From Acidobacteriota bacterium (GTDB lineage Bacteria > Acidobacteriota > Thermoanaerobaculia > Thermoanaerobaculales > Thermoanaerobaculaceae), in NCBI GenBank assembly GCA_016213675.1, contig JACQZW010000051.1, positions 1-64,000 of the forward strand: 64,000 bases of DNA, in the 5' to 3' direction. Shown piece after piece: positions 41,603 to 49,917 of the stretch. The notes under the pieces are model-generated. The model was given only the letters and a program-made list of their open reading frames with translations, was not told where the DNA came from and did no database searches. Each line of letters starts with the position of its first letter. Position 1 is the first letter of the stretch. Both the position numbers and the translations under genes were made by a program.

Positions 41603-43759
41603 CTACACCAGACCGAGCGCGACGAGCGCGAGGTCGATCAGCTTGATGCCGGGGAACGGCAGCAGCACCCCGCCGACCCCGTAGACGAGGAGGTTGCGCC
41701 GGAGCAGCACGGCGGCGCCGACCGGCCGGTACTTCACGCCCTTCAGGGCGAGCGGAATCAGTGCCACGATGACCAGCGCGTTGAAGATCACCGCCGAGAG
41801 CACGGCCGAGGCGGGGGTGGCGAGGTGCATCACGTTGAGCGCGGCCAACGCCGGGAACGTCCCGACGAACATCGCCGGGATGATCGCGAAGTACTTGGCC
41901 ACGTCGTTCGCGATCGAGAACGTGGTCAACGACCCGCGGGTCATCAGGAGCTGCTTGCCGATCTCGACGATCTCGAGCAGCTTCGTCGGGTTGGAGTCGA
42001 GGTCGACCATGTTCCCCGCCTCCTTCGCCGCCTGAGTGCCGGAGTTCATCGCCACGGCGACGTCGGCCTGGGCCAGCGCCGGCGCGTCGTTGGTCCCGTC
42101 GCCGGTCATCGCGACGAGCCGCCCCGCAGCCTGGTGCTCGCGGATCAGCCGGAGCTTGGCCTCGGGCGTCGCCTCGGCGAGGAAGTCGTCGACCCCGGCC
42201 TCCGCGGCGATCGCCGCCGCGGTGAGCGGGTTGTCGCCGGTGATCATCACCGTCCGGATTCCCATCCGCCGCAGCTCGGCGAAGCGCGAGCGAATGCCAC
42301 CCTTGACCACGTCCTTGAGGCGAACGACCCCGAGCACGCGCTTGCCCTCGGCAACGACGAGGGGCGTCGCGCCCTCGCGAGCCACCCGCTCCGCCCACGT
42401 GCGGACGTCGTCCGGCAGCGAGCCGCCCTGGTCGCGCACCCACTCCTCGACGGCGTCGACGGCTCCCTTGCGGATCCGCCGTCCGTCGATGTCGAGGCCG
42501 CTCATCCGGGTCTGCGCGGTGAACGGGACGAGCGTCGCGCCGAGGGCGCGCATGTTGCGACCCCGGATGCCGAACCGCTCCTTGGCCAGGACCACGATCG
42601 AGCGGCCCTCCGGCGTCTCGTCGGCGAGGGAGGCGAGCTGGGCGGTGACTGCGAGCTCCTCCTCCCGCACTCCGGCGGCGGCGTGGAAGGCGGTCGCCTG
42701 CCGGTTGCCCAGCGTGATGGTGCCGGTCTTGTCCAGGAGCAACACGTCGACGTCACCGGCCGCCTCCACGGCGCGGCCCGAAGTGGCGACGACGTTGGCG
42801 CGAATCAGCCGGTCCATCCCGGCGATCCCGATCGCGGAGAGCAGCGCGCCGATGGTGGTCGGCAGCAGGCAGACGAGGAGCGCCAGCAGCACCGTCAAGG
42901 GCAGCGGCGAGCCGGCCCCGGCCGCCCTCTGCGCGAACACCGAGAACGGCAGCAGCGTCGCCGTCACCACCAGGAAGATGATCGAGAGCGAGGCGAGCAG
43001 GATGTCGAGCGCGATCTCGTTCGGAGTCTTCTGCCGGCGAGCGCCCTCGACGAGCGCGATCATCCGATCGAGGAACGACTGACCGGGCTCCGCAGTGACC
43101 CGGATGACGAGCCAGTCGGAGAGCACCCTGGTCCCGCCGGTAACCGACGAGCGGTCGCCTCCCGACTCCCGGATGACCGGAGCGGACTCGCCGGTGATCA
43201 CGCTCTCGTCCACCGACGCGATCCCCTCGATCACCTCGCCGTCGGCGGCGATCACGTCGCCCGCCTCGGCGAGGAACGCGTCGCCGGCATGCAGTGAGCT
43301 GGCGGGCACGAGGTCTCCGGCCGAACCGCGGCGCGGCTCGTTGAGGTACTTCGCCGACAGTTGCCGCCTGGAGCTGCGCAGCGCGTTGGCCTGCGCCTTC
43401 CCGCGACCCTCGGCGACCGCCTCGGCGAAGTTCCCGAACAGCGCGGTGAACCACAGGCCGAGCGAGATGGCGAGGATGAAGAAGGCGGGCGCCTCGCCGT
43501 GACCGGCCAGGGCCTGGACGAGGAGCACACAGGACAGGATCGCGCCCACCTCGACCACGAACATCACGGGGTTGCGGGCCATGTGCCGGGGATCCAGCTT
43601 CCGGAACGCGTCCCAGGCCGCCTCCCGGAGCAGCGCGGCGTCGGCGAGCGGCGCGCCGCGCGACCCGCCCTTCCCGGGCGGTCGCGCCTGCCCCAGGGCC
43701 GGTCCTTCGAACTCCACGAGGGTGGTGGGGTGAACGGGTGCCTCGACTGTCTGGTTCAT
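41603..43759 (-). CDS. kdpB: Potassium-transporting P-type ATPase subunit KdpB
   Basis: The 718-aa P-type ATPase has the phosphorylation site Asp343 in [12 protein letters not shown], the actuator loop TGESAP, and the hinge [20 protein letters not shown]. The N-terminal extension of about 35 residues before the first helix ([15 protein letters not shown]) is proline/glycine-rich and slightly long. It hydrolyses ATP to power K+ movement through KdpA. It starts 8 bases after the kdpA stop. Confidence 0.96.
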   Translation of the reverse strand: MNQTVEAPVHPTTLVEFEGPALGQARPPGKGGSRGAPLADAALLREAAWDAFRKLDPRHMARNPVMFVVEVGAILSCVLLVQALAGHGEAPAFFILAISLGLWFTALFGNFAEAVAEGRGKAQANALRSSRRQLSAKYLNEPRRGSAGDLVPASSLHAGDAFLAEAGDVIAADGEVIEGIASVDESVITGESAPVIRESGGDRSSVTGGTRVLSDWLVIRVTAEPGQSFLDRMIALVEGARRQKTPNEIALDILLASLSIIFLVVTATLLPFSVFAQRAAGAGSPLPLTVLLALLVCLLPTTIGALLSAIGIAGMDRLIRANVVATSGRAVEAAGDVDVLLLDKTGTITLGNRQATAFHAAAGVREEELAVTAQLASLADETPEGRSIVVLAKERFGIRGRNMRALGATLVPFTAQTRMSGLDIDGRRIRKGAVDAVEEWVRDQGGSLPDDVRTWAERVAREGATPLVVAEGKRVLGVVRLKDVVKGGIRSRFAELRRMGIRTVMITGDNPLTAAAIAAEAGVDDFLAEATPEAKLRLIREHQAAGRLVAMTGDGTNDAPALAQADVAVAMNSGTQAAKEAGNMVDLDSNPTKLLEIVEIGKQLLMTRGSLTTFSIANDVAKYFAIIPAMFVGTFPALAALNVMHLATPASAVLSAVIFNALVIVALIPLALKGVKYRPVGAAVLLRRNLLVYGVGGVLLPFPGIKLIDLALVALGLV

Positions 43760-43767
43760 GGATGACC

Positions 43768-45507
43768 TCAGCGGAACATAAGGTGCTCGACGATCGGCCC
43801 CAGCGCGAGCGCGGGGAAGAACGTCAGCCCGCCGACGATGATGACGACGGCGACGAGCCAGCCGACGAACATCGGGGTGTGGGTCGGGAGTGTCCCGGCG
43901 CTGGCCGCCGCGAGCTTCTTGCCGGCCAGCGACCCGGCGAGGGCGAGGACCGGCACGGCGACGAGGAAGCGGCCGATGAGCATGGCCACGCCGAGCGCCA
44001 GGTTGTAGAACGGCGTGTTCGCCCCGAGCCCGGCGAACGCCGAGCCGTTATTGTTGCCGGCCGACGAGAAGGCGTAGAGCACCTCGGAAAAGCCGTGCGG
44101 GCCGGGGTTGAGAATGCCCGCCTGGCCCGCGGACACGACGACCGCGACGGCCGTGCCGACGAGCACCGCGACCGGCATCGCGAGGATGGCCAGCGCGGCC
44201 ATCTTCATCTCGAAGGGCCCGATCTTCTTGCCCAGGTACTCGGGCGTGCGGCCGACCATGAGGCCCGCCGCGAACACGGCGATGACGACGAACACGAGCA
44301 TGCCGTACAGCCCCGAGCCGACGCCGCCGAAGATCACTTCGCCGAGCTGGATCAGCACGAGCGGCACGAGACCGCCGAGCGGCGTGAACGAGTCGTGCAT
44401 CGAGTTCACCGACCCGTTGGAGGCGGCGGTCGTGAAGGAGGCCCAGAGCGTGGAGGAGGCGATGCCGAAGCGCTGCTCCTTGCCCTCCATGTTGCCTCCG
44501 GGTTGCAGGTTCGTCGGCGCCTGATCGACCCCGAGCGTCGCCAGGACGGGGTTGCCGCGCTGCTCGATCGACGTGGCGACGAGGATGGCCGGGACGAGCA
44601 CGACGAGCATCGCGGCGAGCAGCGCCCAGCCCTGCCGGCGATCCCGCACCATGTGGCCGAAGGTCAGGCAAAGCGCCGCCGCGATGAGCAGGATGGCCGT
44701 CGTCTGCAGGAGGTTGGACAGCGGCGTCGGATTCTCGAAGGGATGCGAAGCGTTGGCGTTGAAGAACCCGCCGCCGTTGGTCCCGAGCTGCTTGATGGCG
44801 ATCTGCGAGGCCGCCGGGCCGACCGCGATCCGCTGCTCGGCGATCGGCGTGCCATCGGCGCCGCGGGTCGCCTCGAGGAGCGTCGCGGTCGCGTGGCCGC
44901 GGAACGTCTGAACGGTGCCCTGGGAGACGAGCACGAGCGCCAGGACGATCGACAGCGGCAGCAGCACGTAGACCGCCGACCGCACCAGGTCGACCCAGAA
45001 GTTGCCGATCTCATGGCTCGTCCGCCGCGTCAGCCCGCGGATGAGCGCCACCAGGATCGCCATGCCCGCCGCCGCCGAGGCGAAGTTCTGCACGGTCAGG
45101 CCGAGCATCTGGGTGAGGTGGGACATGGTCGTCTCGCCGCCGTACCCCTGCCAGTTGGTGTTGGTCATGAACGACACCGCGGTGTCGAACGCGGAGGTGG
45201 GCTCGACAGCTCCGAGCCCGTCGGGGTTGAGCGGCAGCAGGCCCTGCAGGCGCTGGAGCAGGTAGACGGCGGCGAAGCCGACGAGATGGAAGGCGAGCAT
45301 CGCCAGGGTGTACCCCTTCCAGTCCGACTCCCTCGTCGGATCGATGCCGCCGGCGCGGTAGACGAGCCGTTCGAGGGGTCCGAGGAGGCGGCCGAGGACA
45401 GTCGGCTGCCCCTCGTAGACGCGGGCCATGTAGCGGCCGAGCGGAACCGCCGCGAGCAGGAGCATGCCAAGCGCGAGCGCGATCTGGGCCAGTGACCAGG
45501 CGGTCAT
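43768..45507 (-). CDS. kdpA: Potassium-transporting ATPase subunit KdpA
   Basis: The 579-aa channel-like subunit has the four selectivity-filter repeats, visible as [36 protein letters not shown] in pieces, the central repeat near [10 protein letters not shown], and [14 protein letters not shown]. About ten transmembrane segments are present. ATG 45507 is chosen because it overlaps the kdpF stop as ATGA. It forms the K+ entry path of the high-affinity uptake complex. Confidence 0.96.
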   Translation of the reverse strand: MTAWSLAQIALALGMLLLAAVPLGRYMARVYEGQPTVLGRLLGPLERLVYRAGGIDPTRESDWKGYTLAMLAFHLVGFAAVYLLQRLQGLLPLNPDGLGAVEPTSAFDTAVSFMTNTNWQGYGGETTMSHLTQMLGLTVQNFASAAAGMAILVALIRGLTRRTSHEIGNFWVDLVRSAVYVLLPLSIVLALVLVSQGTVQTFRGHATATLLEATRGADGTPIAEQRIAVGPAASQIAIKQLGTNGGGFFNANASHPFENPTPLSNLLQTTAILLIAAALCLTFGHMVRDRRQGWALLAAMLVVLVPAILVATSIEQRGNPVLATLGVDQAPTNLQPGGNMEGKEQRFGIASSTLWASFTTAASNGSVNSMHDSFTPLGGLVPLVLIQLGEVIFGGVGSGLYGMLVFVVIAVFAAGLMVGRTPEYLGKKIGPFEMKMAALAILAMPVAVLVGTAVAVVVSAGQAGILNPGPHGFSEVLYAFSSAGNNNGSAFAGLGANTPFYNLALGVAMLIGRFLVAVPVLALAGSLAGKKLAAASAGTLPTHTPMFVGWLVAVVIIVGGLTFFPALALGPIVEHLMFR

Positions 45508-45596
45508 TGCAGTCTCTCCGGTTTGACCAGCGCGACCAGCAGGTAGCCGAGCAGGGCCAGCGTGACCACGGCTCCGGCAAGTTGCATGGCGGTCAT
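45504..45596 (-). CDS. kdpF: KdpF small membrane subunit
   Basis: This 30-residue single-helix peptide reads MTAMQLAGAVVTLALLGYLL, then [10 protein letters not shown]. The LGYLLVALVKPE end is typical of KdpF, which stabilises the KdpABC complex in the membrane. Its stop overlaps the kdpA start and its own ATG overlaps the stop of a further small ORF upstream. Confidence 0.9.
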   Translation of the reverse strand: MTAMQLAGAVVTLALLGYLLVALVKPERLQ

Positions 45597-45697
45597 CGGA
45601 CACCTCCGGTGGGGCGCAGCCTGTCGAACGCGCGGACGAGGACCGCGCACAGCGAGAAGAAGACGAAGGCCAGCAGCAGGACTCCCGCATCGACCAT
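45593..45697 (-). CDS. Small membrane protein preceding kdpF
   Basis: This 34-residue reading frame begins MVDAGVLLLAFVFFSLCAVL and ends VRAFDRLRPTGGVR: one hydrophobic helix with a positively charged end. CCGGAGGTC lies at good spacing before the ATG, and its stop overlaps the kdpF start as ATGA. It therefore appears to be a real first gene of the kdp operon. The function is unknown; it could be another small subunit of the complex. No name is assigned. Confidence 0.7.
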   Translation of the reverse strand: MVDAGVLLLAFVFFSLCAVLVRAFDRLRPTGGVR

Positions 45698-45750
45698 CAC
45701 GACCTCCGGGGACCATGGCGGTCCGCGACGGTCCAGGTGTACGCGGCCTG

Positions 45751-45800
45751 GCGTCAAGGACGCATCAGCCGACCGGCTTCCGGCGTCAAGATGACGTCAG
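45751..45800 (-). promoter_or_regulatory. Direct repeats upstream of the kdp operon, candidate KdpE sites
   Basis: GCGTCAAGGACGCATCAG (45751-45768) and GCGTCAAGATGACGTCAG (45783-45800) agree at 13 of 18 positions and are spaced 32 bases apart, about three helical turns. They lie 54-103 bases upstream of the first kdp ATG, where a response regulator would bind. The KdpE assignment is inference. Confidence 0.4.
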
Positions 45801-45865
45801 GATCGGGTGAGATCCGGAACGGCGCAGCCGTGCCCGGCAAACGCGCCGGGATCGCGCGGATGAGG

Positions 45866-45894
45866 TTGACAGGGGTCGGCGCCCAGACTACCTT
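45866..45894 (+). promoter_or_regulatory. Promoter for the ICMT-like gene
   Basis: A perfect -35 TTGACA (45866-45871) is separated by 17 bases from a -10 TACCTT (45889-45894), 14 bases before the ATG at 45909. It is the only consensus TTGACA-type promoter noticed in the window. Confidence 0.55.
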
Positions 45895-45908
45895 CGGGCT
45901 CGACGCGC

Positions 45909-46538
45909 ATGCCGCACGACCAGGTGGTCCTCCCACCGCTGCCTCCGACCTTCACCTTCATCTATCGCCGCAGGATCGCGCTGTCGTGCGCCGGTCTGGC
46001 GCTGTTCGCCGCGATCGTGCTCTTCAGCGAGACCAGCGCCGGGGTGATGAACGCGGTGACGAACGGCGCGGGCGTCCTACTCGTCGGTCTGGGCATCGCC
46101 GTCCGGCTCTGGTCGGCCGGCTACGTCGGCGGCTGCAAGAAGCGGCGGATCGTGACCGACGGACCCTATCGGTTCATCCGCAACCCGCTGTACGCCGGCT
46201 CGTTCCTCGTCGCCGCTGGCATGTGCCTGCTCGGCGGCTCGTGGACCGCGAGCCTCGTCGCGCTCGCCCTATTCGTCGCGCTCTTCCACGCCACCGTGGC
46301 GGTCGAGGAGCACACCCTCGAGACCTGGTTCGGCGAGGAGTACCTGAGCTACGTGCGTCGCGTCCCGCGTTACGTTCCCGCCTTCGTCGCGCCGCCGCCC
46401 TGCCACGGCACCTACGAGCTGGCCCACCCCGGGAGGGAGCTGCTCCACGCCGTGACGCTGCTGTGCGGCCTGCTCGCGGTGACCGAGCTGATGGAGCACC
46501 TGCACGAGACACTCGGCCTGCCTGCCCTGTTTCCTTAG
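45909..46538 (+). CDS. Isoprenylcysteine carboxyl methyltransferase-like membrane protein
   Basis: The 209-aa membrane protein has four to five hydrophobic segments and the ICMT/phospholipid methyltransferase signatures GPYRFIRNPLYAGSFL and, near the C-terminus, EEHTLETWFGEEYLSYVRRVPRY in pieces. Bacterial members methylate unknown lipid or small-molecule acceptors with SAM; protein prenylcysteine is not expected as substrate. Stands alone, divergent from the kdp operon. Confidence 0.83.
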   Translation: MPHDQVVLPPLPPTFTFIYRRRIALSCAGLALFAAIVLFSETSAGVMNAVTNGAGVLLVGLGIAVRLWSAGYVGGCKKRRIVTDGPYRFIRNPLYAGSFLVAAGMCLLGGSWTASLVALALFVALFHATVAVEEHTLETWFGEEYLSYVRRVPRYVPAFVAPPPCHGTYELAHPGRELLHAVTLLCGLLAVTELMEHLHETLGLPALFP

Positions 46539-46749
46539 CACGCTGTCGGCGGCGCCCGGCCGGACGGCGGCGACGCTGAGCGCCCCCCCCCGTAGATGCC
46601 GCGATGCCGGCAGCCTGAGCAGCGCATCGAGCGCAACCAGGAACCCTCGCGAGAACGCGGGCAGATCATGAGCTGCCCTCGGGGGCGACGAGGCGAACCA
46701 CCCCGATGGCCGGCTGCCGTGAGGCGACCGGCAGACTCTCGAGCCAGCG

Positions 46750-47622
46750 CTAGCGACCGAGACCGGCGAAGGTGTCGCAGCGGTTCATGTCGCCCGAGTC
46801 GAAGCCGGCGCGGAACCACGTCGCCCGCTGCTTCGAAGAGCCGTGTGTCCACGTCTCCGGGCGGACCTGGCCGGTGGCCTGCGCCTGGATGCGGTCGTCA
46901 CCGACGGCGGAGGCCGCCGCCAACCCCTCCTCCACGTCCCCGGCCTCGAGGATGTCCCGGCGGGCGGTGGAGTGGCCCCAGACGCCGGCCAGGCAGTCGG
47001 CCTGGAGCTCGAGGCGCACGGACAGCTCGTTCGCCTGGCCTGGATTCGACGCCTGGAGGTTGCGGACCTTCTCGTCGATGCCGAGCAGGTGCTGGACGTG
47101 GTGGCCGATCTCGTGGGCGATCACGTAGGCCTGGGCGAAGTCGCCGGGCGCGCCGAAGCGCTCCTTGAGCTCGCGGTAGAACCCCAGATCGACGTACACC
47201 TTGCCGTCCACCGGGCAGTAGAACGGGCCCATCGCGGCCTCGGCGAAGCCGCACCCGGAGCGGACCGCGTCGGTGAAGAGCACGAGCTTCGCACGCTCGT
47301 ACCGTTCCCCGGCGGCCTCGAACTCCCGCGTCCAAGTGTCCTGGACGTCGCCGACGACGAACGACGCGAACTCCGCGAGCTGGTCCTCCTGCGGCGACGT
47401 CGTACGGGTGGTCGACGACGCCTGCCCCGGCAGCGGCTGGCCGACCTCGCTCCCCACCCCGACCAACTGGAAGAGGTCGCGCTTGAACACGAACGAAAGC
47501 ACCAACAGCAGCAGGATGCCGCCGATCCCCAGCTTCGGCCCGCCGAGCATCCGACGCCCGGCGACGACCTCGCCTCTGCGATCCTCGACGTCGGAACTCT
47601 GCCCTCGCGATGTCCAGCGCAT
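46750..47622 (-). CDS. ypfJ: YpfJ-family neutral zinc metallopeptidase
   Basis: The 290-aa protein matches the YpfJ family: N-terminal MRWTSRGQSSDVEDRRG, one transmembrane helix (about 30-48), and a periplasmic protease domain with the zinc motif HEIGHH and downstream LELQADCLAGVWG supplying the third ligand Glu. C-terminal HGSSKQRATWFRAGFDSG and the final CDTF are also typical. Substrates are unknown. GGGAGG precedes the ATG. The 211-base spacer on its 3' side (46539-46749) has a 9-base C run at 46583-46591 and no supported gene. Confidence 0.92.
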   Translation of the reverse strand: MRWTSRGQSSDVEDRRGEVVAGRRMLGGPKLGIGGILLLLVLSFVFKRDLFQLVGVGSEVGQPLPGQASSTTRTTSPQEDQLAEFASFVVGDVQDTWTREFEAAGERYERAKLVLFTDAVRSGCGFAEAAMGPFYCPVDGKVYVDLGFYRELKERFGAPGDFAQAYVIAHEIGHHVQHLLGIDEKVRNLQASNPGQANELSVRLELQADCLAGVWGHSTARRDILEAGDVEEGLAAASAVGDDRIQAQATGQVRPETWTHGSSKQRATWFRAGFDSGDMNRCDTFAGLGR

Positions 47623-47701
47623 GCCGTCCTCCCATCGAACAGAAGCCTGACAGTCACAGCGTACTCTCCTGCGCGCCCGGTGGCCACCGGGGATCGGATG
47701 C

Positions 47702-47707
47702 TAGACT
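47702..47707 (+). promoter_or_regulatory. -10 hexamer TAGACT for the 4Fe-4S protein gene
   Basis: CTAGACT lies 15 bases before the GTG start at 47723. Only a weak GGGG is available as ribosome-binding site. Confidence 0.4.
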
Positions 47708-47722
47708 CCGCTCGGGGTTCCG

Positions 47723-48859
47723 GTGGACCAGTCCTATCGTCGACTCGCGCGCAAGCTGGACGAGTTGCCGCACGGCTTTCCCTGCACCGACAGCGGCGTC
47801 GAGCTGCGCATTTTGGCCAAGATCTTCACTCCCGAGGACGCCGCTTTCGCGGCCCGCCTGCGCCCGCTGCCGGAGTCTTCCGCGGCCGTCGCCCGCCGGC
47901 TCCGGCGACCGACCGGGGAGGTCGAGGCGAGGCTGGACGAGATGGCGGCACGCGGGCAGATCGCCGCCCTCAAGGTGCATGGCAAGAAGGTCTACAGCCT
48001 CGCACCGTTCGTCGTCGGGATCTGGGAGTTCCAGCTCCCGCACATGGACGCCGAGCTGGCCAACCTGTTCGAGGAGTACGCGCCCGTCCTCCTCCGGGAG
48101 CTCGGAGGCAAGGAGCCGGCCCTCGCCAGGGTCGTGCCGGTCAACGCGCGCATCGAGGCGAACGCCGAGGTGCTCCGCTACTCCAGCGTCCGGACGATGA
48201 TCGAGAAGGCCCGGTCGTTCCGGGTCATGGAGTGCATCTGTCGGACCGAGGCCGCCGCGCTCGGGCACCCCTGCCGGCACACCCTCGAGACCTGCCTCGC
48301 CTTCTCTCCCGAGCCCGAAGCCTACGAGGGCACGCTCGCGCACGACTACGGCCGGACGATCACCCGCGACGAGGCGCTGGCGATCCTCGACGCGTGCGAA
48401 CGGGAAGGCCTCGTCCACTGCACGTACAACCTCCAGCGCCACCAGATGTTCGTCTGCAACTGCTGCTCCTGCTGCTGCGGCTTCCTCCGCGGGCTCAAGG
48501 AGTTCGGCGCCCCCCACCTGCTCGTGCGCAGCGACTGGGTGGCGGCGATCGACGCCGAGCTGTGCGCCTCGTGCGGCGAGTGCGCCGATCGCTGCCCGAC
48601 GCAGGCCATCTCGTTCGACGACACGGTGATGGCCCTGCAGGTCGGGCCCGACCGCTGCATCGGCTGCGGCGTCTGCACGGTCTCCTGTCCCGGCGGCGGC
48701 ATCACGATGCGGGAACGCCCGGCGACCGAGCGCACGACCCCGCCGCAAAACCTCGTGTCGTGGGCCTGGCAGCGCTCCGTGAACCGCAGCGGAACGCTAC
48801 GTTCGGTGCTCCGCTTCGCTCCGCTCGCCCTCGGCCTCGGCGCCTGGCGCAAGACGTAG
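47723..48859 (+). CDS. Cysteine-rich 4Fe-4S ferredoxin-like protein
   Basis: The 378-aa protein ends with two classical 4Fe-4S motifs: Cys281-x2-Cys284-x2-Cys287-x3-Cys291 (CASCGECADRCP) and Cys312-x2-Cys315-x2-Cys318-x3-Cys322 (CIGCGVCTVSCP). Upstream is an unusual cluster CNCCSCCC (245-252) and another Cys-rich patch (CICR...CRHTLETC). The N-terminal about 100 residues resemble a winged-helix-like segment (VARRLRRPTGEVEARLDEMAARG). Related proteins occur in anaerobe genomes next to redox enzymes; no partner is visible here. GTG start. An electron-transfer or redox-sensing role is inferred. Confidence 0.82.
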   Translation: MDQSYRRLARKLDELPHGFPCTDSGVELRILAKIFTPEDAAFAARLRPLPESSAAVARRLRRPTGEVEARLDEMAARGQIAALKVHGKKVYSLAPFVVGIWEFQLPHMDAELANLFEEYAPVLLRELGGKEPALARVVPVNARIEANAEVLRYSSVRTMIEKARSFRVMECICRTEAAALGHPCRHTLETCLAFSPEPEAYEGTLAHDYGRTITRDEALAILDACEREGLVHCTYNLQRHQMFVCNCCSCCCGFLRGLKEFGAPHLLVRSDWVAAIDAELCASCGECADRCPTQAISFDDTVMALQVGPDRCIGCGVCTVSCPGGGITMRERPATERTTPPQNLVSWAWQRSVNRSGTLRSVLRFAPLALGLGAWRKT

Positions 48860-48862
48860 ACA

Positions 48863-48885
48863 GAGCGGGTCCCTGACCCGTGCTC
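48863..48885. terminator. Hairpin between convergent 4Fe-4S and TrkA-like genes
   Basis: GAGCGGGT pairs with ACCCGTGCTC, leaving a 2-base bulge and a 5-base loop, within the 36-base convergent spacer. It could serve both strands. There is no U run. Confidence 0.4.
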
Positions 48886-48895
48886 CGTCCAGGCG

Positions 48896-49549
48896 TCAGG
48901 AGACCTTCTGGAAGCGCTCGAGATCTGCTGTCGCGCCGAGCACCACGAGCACGTCGGAGTCGCGGATCACGGCGTCGGGCGGCGGGACCACCGACACCTT
49001 GGACGTCAGCACGTCCTGCACCGCGATGACGTGGACGTTGAAGCGCTGGCGAACCTTGAGATCCGCCAGCGTCTTGCCGACGAAGGAGGCAGGGGGCGCC
49101 ACTTCGACGATCGAGAACCCCTCGCCCACCGGGATGAAGTCGAGCAGGTTCGAGTGGGACAGCTTCTCGGCGAGGCGCAGCGCCATGTCCCGCTCGGGGT
49201 AGACGACCTGATCGACGCCGAGCGCCTCGAGGATCTTGCCGTGGTCCTCGTTGACGGCCCGGGCGACGACCTTCATCTCCAGCTCCTTGCAGTACAACGC
49301 GGCCAGGGTCGAGGCCTCGAGGTGCTCGCCGACCGAAATGATGGCGGTGTCGAAGTCCCGCAGGCCGAGGGAGCGGAGCTGCGTCTTGTCGCGCGCGTCG
49401 ACCACGGCCACGTGGCTCACCCGGTCGCGCAGGGCCGCGACCAGATCGGCGTCCGAGTCGACGCCGAGCACGTCATGGCCGAGCTCGTAGAGCCGCGCCG
49501 CCAGGTGCGAGCCGAATCGCCCCAGGCCGATGACCACGTAGCTTCCCAT
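48896..49549 (-). CDS. TrkA-family potassium uptake regulatory protein (KtrA-like)
   Basis: The 217-aa protein has an RCK_N Rossmann domain with GLGRFGSHLA (8-17) and a nucleotide-binding acidic end of strand 2 (VLGVDSD), then an RCK_C domain from about residue 140. Single-RCK proteins of this size gate KtrB/TrkH-type K+ channels in response to nucleotides or c-di-AMP. No channel gene is adjacent in this window. ATG 49549 is chosen because CGGAGGCGAC precedes it. The kdp system 3 kb away is a separate K+ uptake route. Confidence 0.87.
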   Translation of the reverse strand: MGSYVVIGLGRFGSHLAARLYELGHDVLGVDSDADLVAALRDRVSHVAVVDARDKTQLRSLGLRDFDTAIISVGEHLEASTLAALYCKELEMKVVARAVNEDHGKILEALGVDQVVYPERDMALRLAEKLSHSNLLDFIPVGEGFSIVEVAPPASFVGKTLADLKVRQRFNVHVIAVQDVLTSKVSVVPPPDAVIRDSDVLVVLGATADLERFQKVS

Positions 49550-49654
49550 CGTCGCCTCCGCCGGGTCCGACCCCACCTCGGCCGAGGCGATTATCGCGCA
49601 GGTCGGGTCGCCGGGTACGCCGGCCGGCGCCCTCCGGCCGGCGCGGGGTGCGGG

Positions 49655-49660
49655 TACACT
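49655..49660 (+). promoter_or_regulatory. -10 element with 8-nt spacing to ATG (leaderless candidate)
   Basis: GGGTACACT, then CGCACCCG, then the ATG at 49669. GGGTGCGGG/CGCACCC around it can form a small hairpin. No Shine-Dalgarno is visible. Confidence 0.45.
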
Positions 49661-49668
49661 CGCACCCG

Positions 49669-49917
49669 ATGGGCGTTGAGCCGACGGTGGACGACGTTCT
49701 CCGCGACCTCCTGCGGAGCCGCGGCTGCGCGCAGGAGCTCTCCGACGACCTGCCGCTCGGACCAGGAGGGCTGGGACTCGACTCGATCGGGATGGTCGAG
49801 CTGCTGCTGCTGTGCGAGGCGCGGTTCTCCGTCGCCGTCGCCGCCGAGCTGCTGGCCGGCGAGCCGCTCACGATCGGCCGGCTGGCCGCCTGCATCCGCT
49901 CCCGGGTCCGGACGTGA
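49669..49917 (+). CDS. Acyl carrier protein
   Basis: The 82-aa ACP has the phosphopantetheine attachment site Ser39 in GLGLDSIGMVEL and a typical four-helix pattern. It is separate from a primary fatty acid synthase context: its neighbours are an LpxL-like acyltransferase (GTGA overlap) and a convergent acyl-AMP ligase. This suggests a specialised acyl transfer route in which the ligase loads the ACP and the acyltransferase unloads it; this is inference. Confidence 0.87.
   Translation: MGVEPTVDDVLRDLLRSRGCAQELSDDLPLGPGGLGLDSIGMVELLLLCEARFSVAVAAELLAGEPLTIGRLAACIRSRVRT

Noticed and set aside
45698-45908. c-di-AMP (ydaO-type) riboswitch before kdp
   Set aside because: Some kdp operons have one, but the conserved motifs are absent and the space between likely promoter and first gene is too small.
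46535-46852. A minus-strand reading frame of 105 codons overlapping ypfJ
   Set aside because: It overlaps the real protease gene, crosses a 9-base C run that could carry an indel, and has no domain features.
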